Source: Micromonospora_E sp048060115
GTDB lineage: Bacteria > Actinomycetota > Actinomycetes > Mycobacteriales > Micromonosporaceae
Length of the DNA: 64,000 nucleotides
Direction: 5' to 3'
NCBI RefSeq assembly: GCF_048060115.1
Contig: NZ_JBHMIM010000041.1
Span: 5,409-69,408 of the forward strand
Under the pieces are notes generated by a model. The model was not told the origin of the DNA and made no database searches. It saw nothing but the letters and a program-made list of their open reading frames with translations. Below are positions 8,587 through 16,436 of the stretch, piece by piece (positions within the stretch are counted from its first letter, which is position 1; each line of letters begins with the position of its first letter). Made by a program: the position numbers and the translations under genes.

Positions 8587-9276
8587 GTGGCTACGGTGCT
8601 GTTGGTCGAGGACGACCACGTCGTGCGCGGCGCCATGTTGCGTTCGCTGGCCGATCGTGGGCACGCGGTGCACGCGGTCGGCACCGCGCTGGACGCACTG
8701 CGCCGGGTCGCGGCGGAAACCCCTGACCTGGTCGTGCTCGACCTGGGCCTGCCGGATCTCGATGGCGCGGACGCGCTGCGGATGCTCCGGGGCATTACCG
8801 ACGTACCGATCATCATCGCCACCGCGCGCGACGACGAGCAGGCGATCGTTCGGCTGCTGCGTGCCGGAGCCGACGACTACATGGTCAAGCCGTTCACCGG
8901 CGCGCACCTGGACGCCCGGATAACCACGGTGTTGCGCCGGGCGGGCCGGGCCAGCCGCTCGGTGACGCCGGCCGTGCACGAGGTGGGCGGGCTACGGGTC
9001 GACGTCGGCGAGCGCAGCGCGACGCTGGACGGCGAGGCGCTGGCGCTGACCCGGAAGGAATTCGACCTGCTGGCCTACCTGGCAGCCCGACCTGGGCGGG
9101 TAGTCTCCCGCCGAGAGCTGTTGGAGGAGGTATGGCGGCAGCCGTCGGTCGGCGAGGACCAGACCATCGACGTTCATCTTTATTGGCTTCGCCGCAAAAT
9201 GGGCGAATCCGCAGCGAAGCCGCGCTACCTGCGCACCGTGCGGGGGGTCGGCTTCCGGTTGGTGGTACCCGACTGA
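8587..9276 (+). CDS. OmpR/PhoB-family response regulator
   Basis: The 229-residue protein has an N-terminal receiver domain (acidic pair ED at 8-9, phospho-acceptor D52 in VLDLGLPD, conserved Lys in DDYMVKPF) and a C-terminal winged-helix DNA-binding domain (VGGLRVDVGERSATLDG to the RTVRGVGFRL end). It would be phosphorylated by the adjacent histidine kinase and control transcription. Two consecutive GTG codons (8584, 8587) can serve as start; 8587 fits the -10 spacing. Its stop is followed 2 bases later by the kinase start. The signal and regulon cannot be read from sequence. Confidence 0.93.
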   Translation: MATVLLVEDDHVVRGAMLRSLADRGHAVHAVGTALDALRRVAAETPDLVVLDLGLPDLDGADALRMLRGITDVPIIIATARDDEQAIVRLLRAGADDYMVKPFTGAHLDARITTVLRRAGRASRSVTPAVHEVGGLRVDVGERSATLDGEALALTRKEFDLLAYLAARPGRVVSRRELLEEVWRQPSVGEDQTIDVHLYWLRRKMGESAAKPRYLRTVRGVGFRLVVPD

Positions 9277-9278
9277 GG

Positions 9279-10709
9279 TTGGCGCTGGCCTACCTCGGGG
9301 CCGGCATGACGTCGATCATCGCGCTGGTCTTCCTGATCCCGCTGGGTCTGCAATTGCAGCAGGAGACCCGTGAGCAGGCACTGGCCGACGCCGCCCGGCG
9401 GGCCGCAGTGGTCAGCGGCGCGCTGGCGATCAGCAACGACCCCGAGACGGTACGGGCGGCGATCGCCAGCCTCGGCGACAGCGCGCAGCGCCAGCCCGTG
9501 GTACACGGGCTCGAACTTGGCGGTACCGCCCGCGCCGACACCCAGGACGTCGCCGAAACCGCCGCCGGGACCGAGCCGGTGGTGGTCGCGGCCGACGGTG
9601 GAGTGCTGCGGCTGGAGCCGGTCACCGTCGGCGACGCCGCGACCGTCATCGAGGTGTTCGTCTCCGACGCCGAGCTCAACCAGGGTGCGGCCGGCACCTG
9701 GCTGCTGCTGGTGGCGATCGCCGCCGGCCTGGTGGTCTGCTCGGTCATCGTGGTGGACCGGATCGCCGCCCGCGCCGTCGCCTCGGCCCAAGGTCTGGTC
9801 AAGGCGGCGATGGCGGTCGGCGACGGCGATCTCGGGGTACGGATCCAGCCGAGCGGACCACGCGAACTGGCCGAGGCCGGATACGCCTTCAACCGGATGG
9901 CGGACCGGCTGGTCGCGTCGCGCACCGACGAGCGGGAACTCGTCGCCGACCTGTCCCACCGGCTACGCACCCCGCTGACCGTGCTGCGGCTGGACGCCGA
10001 CGCCCTCGACTCCGACGACACCAGCGTCGGTTCGTTCAGCGAGGCCGAGCTGGACCGTAGGCGTACCATCCGCCGGATCCGTCAGGCGATCGTCACCCTC
10101 GAGGGCGAGGTCGACGTCCTGATCAACACCACCCGCAAGACGGTGAGCGTGGAGGCCGGGCCGGGCAGCTGCGACGTCGCCGAGGTGGTCCGCGACCGGA
10201 TGGTCTTCTGGTCGGCGCTGGCCGGTGACCAGAACCGACCGTACGACGTGATCGGCGCTCAGCTGCGGACTCCGGTGCCGGTGCCCCGAGCGGAGCTCGC
10301 CGCGGCCCTCGACGCGGTACTGGGCAACGTGTTCCGCTACACCCCGCAGGGCACCGCGTTCGAGGTCGCCGTCTCCCGTCGGGACGGCTACGTCGCGATC
10401 CGGGTCGACGACGCCGGCCCGGGTATCGCCAACCCGGACCGGGCGCTGCGGCGCGGCGCCAGCGACCAGGGCTCGACCGGACTCGGCCTGGACATCGCCC
10501 GCCGGGTGGCGATGCAGGCCAACGGCTCGGTGAGCCTGGACCGGGCGCGGCTCGGTGGCGCCAGCGTGGTGATGCTGCTCGCCGACGCCGAGGCCGCGCC
10601 GCCGCGTCAGGTCAGCAGGTTCGGGCTGGTCGGGCGGCTGGCCCGGGAGCGGGACCGCGATCGCGACCGGGGCCAGGGCCGGGGTCGAGGCGTCTTGACC
10701 CCGGACTGA
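9279..10709 (+). CDS. Sensor histidine kinase
   Basis: The 476-residue kinase has two membrane segments (residues about 1-28 and 145-170) flanking an extracytoplasmic domain of roughly 115 residues, a HAMP linker, an H-box (DLSHRLRTPLT, phospho-His), an N-box (AVLGNVFRYTP), and G boxes (VDDAGPGI and STGLGLDIAR). A poorly conserved basic tail (RERDRDRDRG) ends the protein. I place the start at TTG 9279, two bases after the regulator stop, because membrane segment 1 begins there; the frame is open upstream inside the regulator gene. It is translationally coupled to the regulator and forms its cognate pair. Confidence 0.88.
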   Translation: MALAYLGAGMTSIIALVFLIPLGLQLQQETREQALADAARRAAVVSGALAISNDPETVRAAIASLGDSAQRQPVVHGLELGGTARADTQDVAETAAGTEPVVVAADGGVLRLEPVTVGDAATVIEVFVSDAELNQGAAGTWLLLVAIAAGLVVCSVIVVDRIAARAVASAQGLVKAAMAVGDGDLGVRIQPSGPRELAEAGYAFNRMADRLVASRTDERELVADLSHRLRTPLTVLRLDADALDSDDTSVGSFSEAELDRRRTIRRIRQAIVTLEGEVDVLINTTRKTVSVEAGPGSCDVAEVVRDRMVFWSALAGDQNRPYDVIGAQLRTPVPVPRAELAAALDAVLGNVFRYTPQGTAFEVAVSRRDGYVAIRVDDAGPGIANPDRALRRGASDQGSTGLGLDIARRVAMQANGSVSLDRARLGGASVVMLLADAEAAPPRQVSRFGLVGRLARERDRDRDRGQGRGRGVLTPD

Positions 10710-10980
10710 GCCAGGCCGACACACCGTGAGCCCGGCGGCCACACCGTCAGGTAACGCTGCGGTCTTGGCTGGCGCAAGTCTTCCTTAGGTCTGGATTAAC
10801 GTCGTTCCGCACGCCGACCCCTTGGTGACAGCATCTGCTCACGAACCCATCGGCGTCCCTGGACCGTCGCCCGCAGTACCGTCCCGATTTCCCGGTCCAG
10901 GGTCGCCTGCGCGCGGCGGGGCCCGGTCCCCCAACATCGTCGTCCCGCCGCGCGCCCACCTTGGACAGAGGCAGGTTGAC

Positions 10981-11247
10981 GTGCCACCGCCGCTTCGGAA
11001 TTCCCCGACCGGGACCCGGCGGGACGGGCAGAAGGACAGCACCGGCCCGTCTGATCCGTCCGGCCCGCCACCCGGCCCTGATCCGTCCGGCCCGCCGGCG
11101 GACGATCCAACGGCCACCGCCGAGGACGAACCCGCGCTGATCACCTCCCGGCAGCTGCTGCGCTGGGTCGCGGTGGTCAGCGCACTTGTCGTCGCGGTGC
11201 TCGCCTGCTGGCAGGACCCGAGCTACGCCGGGACGTACGCCAGCTAG
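10981..11247 (+). CDS. Small proline-rich single-pass membrane protein
   Basis: The 88-residue frame starts at GTG 10981 behind a purine-rich site (gaggcag). It has a Pro/Gly/Asp-rich N-terminal half (residues 1-60) and one membrane segment near the C-terminus (WVAVVSALVVAVLACW) followed by a short tail. I do not recognise the family. Its stop lies 13 bases from the converging adenosine deaminase stop. The 271 bases upstream, back to the kinase stop, hold no gene I can support. The Ser/Pro/Gly content fits a membrane-anchored cell-wall protein, but that is a guess. Confidence 0.45.
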   Translation: MPPPLRNSPTGTRRDGQKDSTGPSDPSGPPPGPDPSGPPADDPTATAEDEPALITSRQLLRWVAVVSALVVAVLACWQDPSYAGTYAS

Positions 11248-11260
11248 CCGCGACTCCCAG

Positions 11261-12304
11261 TCAGCTGCTCGCCGACCGGTGAGCGTCGATCTCGGCGAGC
11301 AGCCGTGCCTGATCGGCGACCGGCAGAAACGACGCGGTGACCGCGTTGCGGGCCAGACCGGCCAGCTGCTGCACTCCGCCACCCAGCAACGCGGCGGCGA
11401 CCGCGTACTCCTCGTTGAGGGTGGTGCCGAACATCGGCGGGTCGTCCGAGTTGATGGTGACCAGGAGGCCGGCCGCCACCATCTCGGCGAGCGGGTGCTC
11501 GGCCAGCGTGGCGACCGCGCCAGTGCGTACGTTCGACGTGGGGCAGACCTCCAGTGGAATCTGCCGCTGCGCCAGGAACTCGACCAGCTGCGGGTCGCGC
11601 ACACAGGAGATGCCATGGCCGATGCGTTCGGCGTGCAGCTCACGCAGGGCGTCCCAGATGGTCTGCGGCCCGGTGGTCTCACCGGCGTGTGGCACCGAGT
11701 GCAGCCCGGCGGCTCGGGCCTTGTCGAAGTACGGCTTGAACTGTGGCCGGGGGACGCCGATCTCCGGACCGCCGAGACCGAAGCTGATCAGCCCGTCCGG
11801 TGCCTCGGTCAGGCTGATCCGTAGGGTCTCCTCCGCCGCCGCCAACCCGGCCTCACCAGGGATGTCGAAACACCACCGCAGCTCGATGCCGAAGTCGGCG
11901 CGGGCCCGTAGCCGGGCGTCCTCGATCGCCGCACAGAACGCCGGCGCCGGGATCCCCCGGCGTACGTGTGAGTACGGCGTGACCGTCAACTCGGCGTACC
12001 TGACCTGCTGGGCGGCCAACTCCCGGGCCACCTCGTGGGTGAGGATCCAGACGTCCTCCTCGTCGCGGATCAGATCCACCACACTCAGATAGATCTCGAT
12101 GAAGTGGGCGAAGTCGCGGAACACGAAGTAGTCGGCGAGCGCCGCCGGATCGGCCGGCACCGGCGAGCTGCCCCGGTGCCGGTCGGCAAGCTCCGCGACG
12201 ATTCGCGGCGATGCCGACCCGACGTGGTGGACGTGCAGCTCGACCTTCGGCAGGCCGGCGATGAACGCCAAGAGCTCAGGCGTTGCTGCTGGAAGTTGGC
12301 TCAT
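11261..12304 (-). CDS. Adenosine deaminase family protein
   Basis: The 347-residue amidohydrolase carries the metal and catalytic motifs of the ADA family: ELHVHHVGSA near residue 22 (HxH), HAGET (catalytic Glu), RIGHGISC, and NSDDPPMFG near the C-terminus. It would hydrolytically deaminate adenosine or a related purine compound. The first motif reads HVHHVGS rather than the classical HxHLDG of adenosine deaminases, so the substrate may differ; the 6-aminodeoxyfutalosine deaminases of menaquinone synthesis are a known divergent branch. The ATG at 12304 follows a gagagg ribosome site. The frame is open up to 12388 but without family character. Confidence 0.83.
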   Translation of the reverse strand: MSQLPAATPELLAFIAGLPKVELHVHHVGSASPRIVAELADRHRGSSPVPADPAALADYFVFRDFAHFIEIYLSVVDLIRDEEDVWILTHEVARELAAQQVRYAELTVTPYSHVRRGIPAPAFCAAIEDARLRARADFGIELRWCFDIPGEAGLAAAEETLRISLTEAPDGLISFGLGGPEIGVPRPQFKPYFDKARAAGLHSVPHAGETTGPQTIWDALRELHAERIGHGISCVRDPQLVEFLAQRQIPLEVCPTSNVRTGAVATLAEHPLAEMVAAGLLVTINSDDPPMFGTTLNEEYAVAAALLGGGVQQLAGLARNAVTASFLPVADQARLLAEIDAHRSASS

Positions 12305-12395
12305 CGTGCGCTCGTCCTCTCCCCGGGACCGGCGCCACTGCGGTGATCTACGGCGCTCGACCGGCTTCGCCGAGCGTACCGTTCGCATTGTCGTC

Positions 12396-12401
12396 TAGGC
12401 T
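12396..12401 (+). promoter_or_regulatory. -10 element of a candidate leaderless promoter
   Basis: TAGGCT ends 6 bases before GTG 12408 of the aldo/keto reductase, which lacks a Shine-Dalgarno. The same hexamer at the same distance precedes the gene at 43145. Confidence 0.45.
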
Positions 12402-12407
12402 CTGCTG

Positions 12408-13394
12408 GTGGACAAGGGTGCGTTTCCGCGGCTCGGCCGCACGGTAGGTGTGATCGGTCTGGGTGCCTGGCAGCTCGGCGCGGACTGGGGGACGGTCAGC
12501 GAGGACGACGCGCTGGCCACGCTCGCCGCGGCGGTCGAGGCCGGCACCACGTTCCTGGACACCGCAGACGTGTACGGCGACGGGCGCAGTGAGCGGATCA
12601 TCGGCCGGTTTCTCCGGGAGTCGGCGGCGGGCGGCGATCTCTTCGTCGCTACGAAGATGGGTCGCCGGGTGCCGCAGGAGCCGTCCGCGTACGTGCTGGA
12701 CAACTTTCGTGCCTGGACCGACCGGTCCCGGGCCAATCTCGGCGTCGACACTCTCGACCTCGTCCAGCTGCACTGCCCGCCGACCGAGGTGCTGCACACC
12801 GACGCCGTCTACGACGCGCTGGACACCCTCGTGGCGGAGAAGCGGATCGCCGCGTACGGGGTGAGTGTGGAGACGGTCGCCGAGGCGCTCGCCGCGATCG
12901 CCCGACCGGGCGTGGCCAGCGTGCAGATCATCCTCAACGCGTTGCGGCTCAAGCCGCTCGAACAGGTGTTGCCGGCAGCCGCGGCGGCCGGCGTCGGCAT
13001 CATCGCCCGGGTGCCGCTGGCCAGTGGGCTGCTGTCCGGTCGCTACGACGAGCAGACCAGTTTCGCCGCCGACGACCACCGCAACTACAACCGCGAGGGT
13101 GCCGCGTTCGACGTCGGGGAGACGTTCTCCGGTGTCGACTTCACCACCGGGCTGGCCGCGGTGCGTCGCCTGGCACCGCTCGTGCCGGCACCGGCGACCA
13201 TGGCACAGTTCGCGTTGCGGTGGATTCTCGACCAGCCGGGTGTGACGGTCGCGATCCCTGGTGCCCGTAACCCGCAGCAGGCCCGGGACAACGCCGCCGC
13301 CGGCGCGCTGGGGCCCATCGACGAACCGACCCGGCGGTCGGTGGTGGCGATTTACGACGAACTGATCCGGCCGCAGGTGCACCACCGCTGGTGA
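12408..13394 (+). CDS. Aldo/keto reductase
   Basis: The 328-residue protein has the AKR (alpha/beta)8-barrel signatures: LDTADVYGDG (catalytic Asp/Tyr), ATKMGRR (Lys), LVQLHCPP (His), and a C-terminal NADPH-binding loop (TVAIPGARNPQQARDN). It would reduce aldehydes or ketones with NADPH. It starts at GTG 12408, six bases after a -10-like hexamer, so it is probably translated without a leader. It diverges from the adenosine deaminase gene and ends before a strong hairpin. The substrate is unknown. Confidence 0.9.
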   Translation: MDKGAFPRLGRTVGVIGLGAWQLGADWGTVSEDDALATLAAAVEAGTTFLDTADVYGDGRSERIIGRFLRESAAGGDLFVATKMGRRVPQEPSAYVLDNFRAWTDRSRANLGVDTLDLVQLHCPPTEVLHTDAVYDALDTLVAEKRIAAYGVSVETVAEALAAIARPGVASVQIILNALRLKPLEQVLPAAAAAGVGIIARVPLASGLLSGRYDEQTSFAADDHRNYNREGAAFDVGETFSGVDFTTGLAAVRRLAPLVPAPATMAQFALRWILDQPGVTVAIPGARNPQQARDNAAAGALGPIDEPTRRSVVAIYDELIRPQVHHRW

Positions 13395-13456
13395 GTCTCG
13401 GCCGGCTCACAGACCCCCGTAGCCCGCCGCAGAAGCGCAGCCGAAGAGCCCAAGAA

Positions 13457-13482
13457 GCCCCGTATCCGGCCGGATACGGGGC
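13457..13482. terminator. Perfect palindrome terminator
   Basis: This 26-base perfect palindrome (arms of 11 bases around ggcc, left arm gccccgtatcc) lies between the convergent stops of the aldo/keto reductase and the cold shock gene. It can terminate transcription from both sides. Confidence 0.8.
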
Positions 13483-13544
13483 TCTTGTCACGACCGTTGC
13501 GGGTCGATTCGGGCCCAAGCGCCGGCACAGACCGGCGGCTGGGG

Positions 13545-13748
13545 TCAGATGGGGCGGACCTGCTCGGCCTGCGGGCCCTTCTGGCCCTGGGCGATCTCGA
13601 ACTCGACCCGCTGGTTCTCTTCCAGCGACCGGTAGCCGCTGGACTGGATGGCCGAGAAGTGGACGAACACGTCAGCACCCCCGCCGTCGACGGTGATGAA
13701 GCCGAAGCCCTTGTCTGCGTTGAACCACTTCACGGTTCCCTGCGCCAT
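13545..13748 (-). CDS. Cold shock protein (CspA family)
   Basis: This is a 67-residue single cold-shock domain with intact RNP1 (KGFGFITV) and RNP2 (DVFVHFSAI) RNA-binding motifs, starting MAQGTVKWFNADKGFG. It acts as a single-stranded nucleic acid chaperone. The ATG at 13748 has a strong ribosome site (agaaggagat). The gene has a long upstream region with a stable hairpin, as is usual for csp transcripts, whose structured leaders influence cold expression. It converges on the aldo/keto reductase across a palindromic terminator. Confidence 0.96.
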   Translation of the reverse strand: MAQGTVKWFNADKGFGFITVDGGGADVFVHFSAIQSSGYRSLEENQRVEFEIAQGQKGPQAEQVRPI

Positions 13749-14049
13749 GTGTATCTCCTTCTGAAACTGGCGGCCAAGCACGCCGTGCGGCCGGTTGGCC
13801 GTTTTCGAGCAGCGGCGCCTGAGGTGGCCTCCGGTGAAGGAGGTCTTCTCAACCCACGCTGTCTCGCAACAGCGTGGAAAGCAAACCACGTACGCAAAAA
13901 CTTCGCACAGCCTACCTGACGAACGTCTCCTACATGTGACCTGAGACGCCGTTCACGCGGTCGTGGCGGACCGAAATAGTCCCCGGTCACGCCACCCGCT
14001 TACCGCTGTTGAGCTGGTCAAGTTGATCATACGATTGCCATCGAGGCAG
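13749..14049 (-). promoter_or_regulatory. csp leader and promoter region with stem-loop
   Basis: These 301 bases hold no gene I can support. At 13854-13877 there is a perfect 9-bp stem (left arm ccacgctgt) with a 6-base loop, 106 bases before the csp start and inside any likely transcript. Further upstream on the minus strand a TAGGCT hexamer (at about 13911) could be a -10. A csp mRNA leader with thermosensing or translational control is the natural reading; the outer part up to 14049 shows nothing further. Confidence 0.5.
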
Positions 14050-14322
14050 TCATGACGGCCAGTGGCCGGTGAGCCGCCGTACCCCGGTCGCACCACCCCG
14101 GTCCACCGCGGCGCGAACGGCCGAGAAGATCGCGCCCTGCAGGGCCGCGGCGGCCAGGATCTCCCCCCAGCCACGCTCCTCGTCGATCGCGCTGGGCACC
14201 TCGTCGTGACCGGCCGCGATCTTCCACACCTGATGGAAGATCGCCCCGGCCAACGCGCCGGCCGCCATCCCCAGCACGAGTCCCACCGGACGGTAGGCCA
14301 ACTTGTTGATCGACTTGCTCAC
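14050..14322 (-). CDS. DUF4235 family membrane protein
   Basis: This 90-residue protein has two hydrophobic segments (LVLGMAAGALAGAIFHQVW and ILAAAALQGAIFSAVRAAV) and begins SKSINKLAYRPVG, the typical DUF4235 N-terminus. Function is unknown. The GTG start at 14322 has a gggagg site and overlaps the stop of the upstream DUF3618 gene by 4 bases (GTGA). It is the last gene of the holin-like/DUF3618/DUF4235 unit. Confidence 0.82.
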   Translation of the reverse strand: MSKSINKLAYRPVGLVLGMAAGALAGAIFHQVWKIAAGHDEVPSAIDEERGWGEILAAAALQGAIFSAVRAAVDRGGATGVRRLTGHWPS

Positions 14323-14624
14323 CGGCGCCTCCCCTTGGTCATCAGCCACACCACGACGGCGGTCAACGTGACGCCGGTCAGCACGATCACCGGTACCGCG
14401 CCGCGCAAGTCGGTTCGCCGCGCGTCGGCCACCGCCCGCCCCGCCTGGTCGCGCAGTCGCTGGCCGGTACGGGCGGCGCCCAGCCGTACCCGGCTCTTCA
14501 CGTCGGTCTTCGCCGCCAGCGCCTGCACGGTCTGTCCCAGCTCGGCTCTGGTCTGCCGGATCTCGGCCCGTAGCAGGTCCAGGTCGCCGGTGCCGTTGCC
14601 GTTCCTACCGTTGTTGGCCGTCAC
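14319..14624 (-). CDS. DUF3618 family protein
   Basis: The 101-residue product has an N-terminal charged helix with the family pattern LRAEIRQTRAELGQTVQALAAKTDV, then a basic linker, then one membrane segment (PVIVLTGVTLTAVVVWLM) near the C-terminus. Function is unknown; the family is common in actinobacteria next to phage-holin-like proteins. GTG 14624 overlaps the upstream stop (GTGA), so it is coupled to the holin-like gene. Confidence 0.85.
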   Translation of the reverse strand: MTANNGRNGNGTGDLDLLRAEIRQTRAELGQTVQALAAKTDVKSRVRLGAARTGQRLRDQAGRAVADARRTDLRGAVPVIVLTGVTLTAVVVWLMTKGRRR

Positions 14625-15043
14625 GGCTGCCGCCCCCGCTTCATCGCCGCGCTGACCACCGTCACGTCGGCACGCACGCTGTCCGCTGCCGCGGTCGGCA
14701 CCGGTGGCGCGGCCTGGCGCACCTGCCGCCGGCCGGCCAAGGCCAGCCCGCCGGCCACCATGAACAGCGCCAACGCCACGACCAGCGCCGCCACCCACGG
14801 CGGCCACGCCAGGCCGAGCAGCAGCACCACGGCGGCGATCAACGTACCCAGGCCGTAGAGCGCGATGACGCCGCCGCCACCGAACAGGCCGATGCCGAAG
14901 CCGGCGTGTTTCCCCTTCTCCGTCAATTCCGCACGTGCCAGCGCGAGTTCATCGCGCACCAGCCGTGACAACTGCTCGCCGGCCTGCTGAACGAGTTCCG
15001 CGGTGGACTGCTCGGCGGGCGGCCGGTGCAAGACGTCGGCCAT
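14621..15043 (-). CDS. Phage holin family protein (actinobacterial superfamily III type)
   Basis: The 140-residue protein has an amphipathic N-terminal helix (LVRDELALARAELTEKGKHAG), a pattern typical of this family, then two membrane segments around 55-75 and 80-105. Despite the family name these chromosomal proteins are not known to lyse cells and are usually linked to envelope stress modules. The ATG at 15043 has a strong aggagg site. It heads a three-gene unit with 4-base overlaps and lies 50 bases after the MscS-like gene on the same strand. Confidence 0.82.
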   Translation of the reverse strand: MADVLHRPPAEQSTAELVQQAGEQLSRLVRDELALARAELTEKGKHAGFGIGLFGGGGVIALYGLGTLIAAVVLLLGLAWPPWVAALVVALALFMVAGGLALAGRRQVRQAAPPVPTAAADSVRADVTVVSAAMKRGRQP

Positions 15044-15093
15044 GGTGCCTCCTTTCCCGCTGTTCGCCGCTATATGCCCGGCCCGGCACCTGA

Positions 15094-16341
15094 TCAATCC
15101 TGTTGGCGGCGATCCTGGCCAGCTGTTTCGTCCCGACCGACGAAGACCGACGCCCTGGCCTCGCCTTCAGCCCCGCCGCCGAACAGCCGGGCGTCGTCGG
15201 GTGGGTCGCCGTCGAGTTCCCGGGCGTCGTCGGGAGCCCGGTCGGCATCCGCTGCCCGGACGTCGCCGGCCGGCCGGCGACGCAGATCGAGCCAGTCCAG
15301 CAGCTCCCGACCGTCGCCGACCTCCGCGCGCCACCTGGGCAAGGCGGTCGGCCGCTGGTCGCGTACCCAGCGGACCAGATGTTCACGGACCAGACACCGC
15401 AGATCCCACAAACTCGGCGAATCGGCCGCGCTGACCAGCGCCCGCAGTCGCACCGTGCCACCGGTGGCCTCGGTCACCTGCAACACGCACACCCGCCCGT
15501 CCCAGAGGTCGGTGCTCTCCACCAGGCGGCGCAACTCCTCGCGCATCGCCTGCACCGGCACCGACCAGTCGAGGTCGAACTCGGCGGTGCCGAGCACCGC
15601 GGCGCGGGTACGGGTCCAGTTCTGGAACGGCTTGGTGGTGAAGTAGGAAGTCGGCAGGATGAGCCGACGGTCGTCCCAGATGTGCAGCACCACGTAGCTC
15701 AGCGTCAGCTCCTCGATCCGGCCCCATTCACCCTCGACCACGACGACGTCGTCGATGCGCACCGCGTCGCTGAAGGCCAACTGCAGGCCGGCGATCACGT
15801 TGCCGAGCACGCTCTGCGCCGCCAGCGCGGCGACCACACCGATCACACCAGCAGAGGCGAGCAGGCTCGCGCCGATGCCGCGTACCGCCGGAAACGTCAT
15901 CAGCATCACCCCGACGGTGAGCAGCACGATCACCGCGATGGTCACCCGGCGCAGCATCACCACCTGGGTGTGCAGCCGGCGCGCGTGGCGGTTGTCCGGT
16001 ACGTCGACCCGGAACCGCGCCAGCGTAGTGTCCTCCATCGCCAGCAGCACCGCGCCGACCAGCCAGGCGCCGGACGCGATGGTCGCCAGGACCAGCAGAT
16101 GCAGCGTCGTCCGGCGCCACGGCTCGCCCACCGCGTACCCGGTGGAGAAGCGCACCGCGAACTGGATCGCGGCGACCGTCGCGGCGACCAGCATCGGTCG
16201 ATGCGCGTGGGTGGCGAGTTCGGCGAGCAGGACCGACCGCCGGCCGAGTCGGCGCACGATCCGGTGGTTGATCACCACCAGGGTGTTCGCGAACAGCGCA
16301 GCGGCAACGGTCACCAACGCCGTCGTCACAACCGGGTGCAC
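15094..16341 (-). CDS. MscS-family mechanosensitive ion channel
   Basis: The 415-residue protein has about five membrane segments. The last (ASLLASAGVIGVVAALAAQ, followed by SVLGNVIAGLQLAFSDAVRI) is the MscS pore helix with its Ala/Gly packing, followed by the beta domain (VVVVEGEWGRIEELTLSYVVL) and a long acidic C-terminal tail rich in Asp/Arg. It would release osmolytes on membrane tension. I start it at GTG 16341, which has aagggag 8 bases before it; an in-frame GTG at 16359 lacks a ribosome site. It may be co-transcribed with the following holin-like genes. Confidence 0.88.
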   Translation of the reverse strand: MHPVVTTALVTVAAALFANTLVVINHRIVRRLGRRSVLLAELATHAHRPMLVAATVAAIQFAVRFSTGYAVGEPWRRTTLHLLVLATIASGAWLVGAVLLAMEDTTLARFRVDVPDNRHARRLHTQVVMLRRVTIAVIVLLTVGVMLMTFPAVRGIGASLLASAGVIGVVAALAAQSVLGNVIAGLQLAFSDAVRIDDVVVVEGEWGRIEELTLSYVVLHIWDDRRLILPTSYFTTKPFQNWTRTRAAVLGTAEFDLDWSVPVQAMREELRRLVESTDLWDGRVCVLQVTEATGGTVRLRALVSAADSPSLWDLRCLVREHLVRWVRDQRPTALPRWRAEVGDGRELLDWLDLRRRPAGDVRAADADRAPDDARELDGDPPDDARLFGGGAEGEARASVFVGRDETAGQDRRQQD

Positions 16342-16436
16342 GAATTGTTCTCCCTTCACGGGTTGCGGTCATCTGGGGGGACGAACCGCCAAGAGTGCCC
16401 GCGGTGGAAGGGTTCCGCCAGTCGAACCGGCCAGGT

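Noticed and set aside
14621..15043. Prophage lysis module
   Set aside because: The holin-like family is chromosomal in actinobacteria; no endolysin, portal, capsid or integrase gene is nearby.
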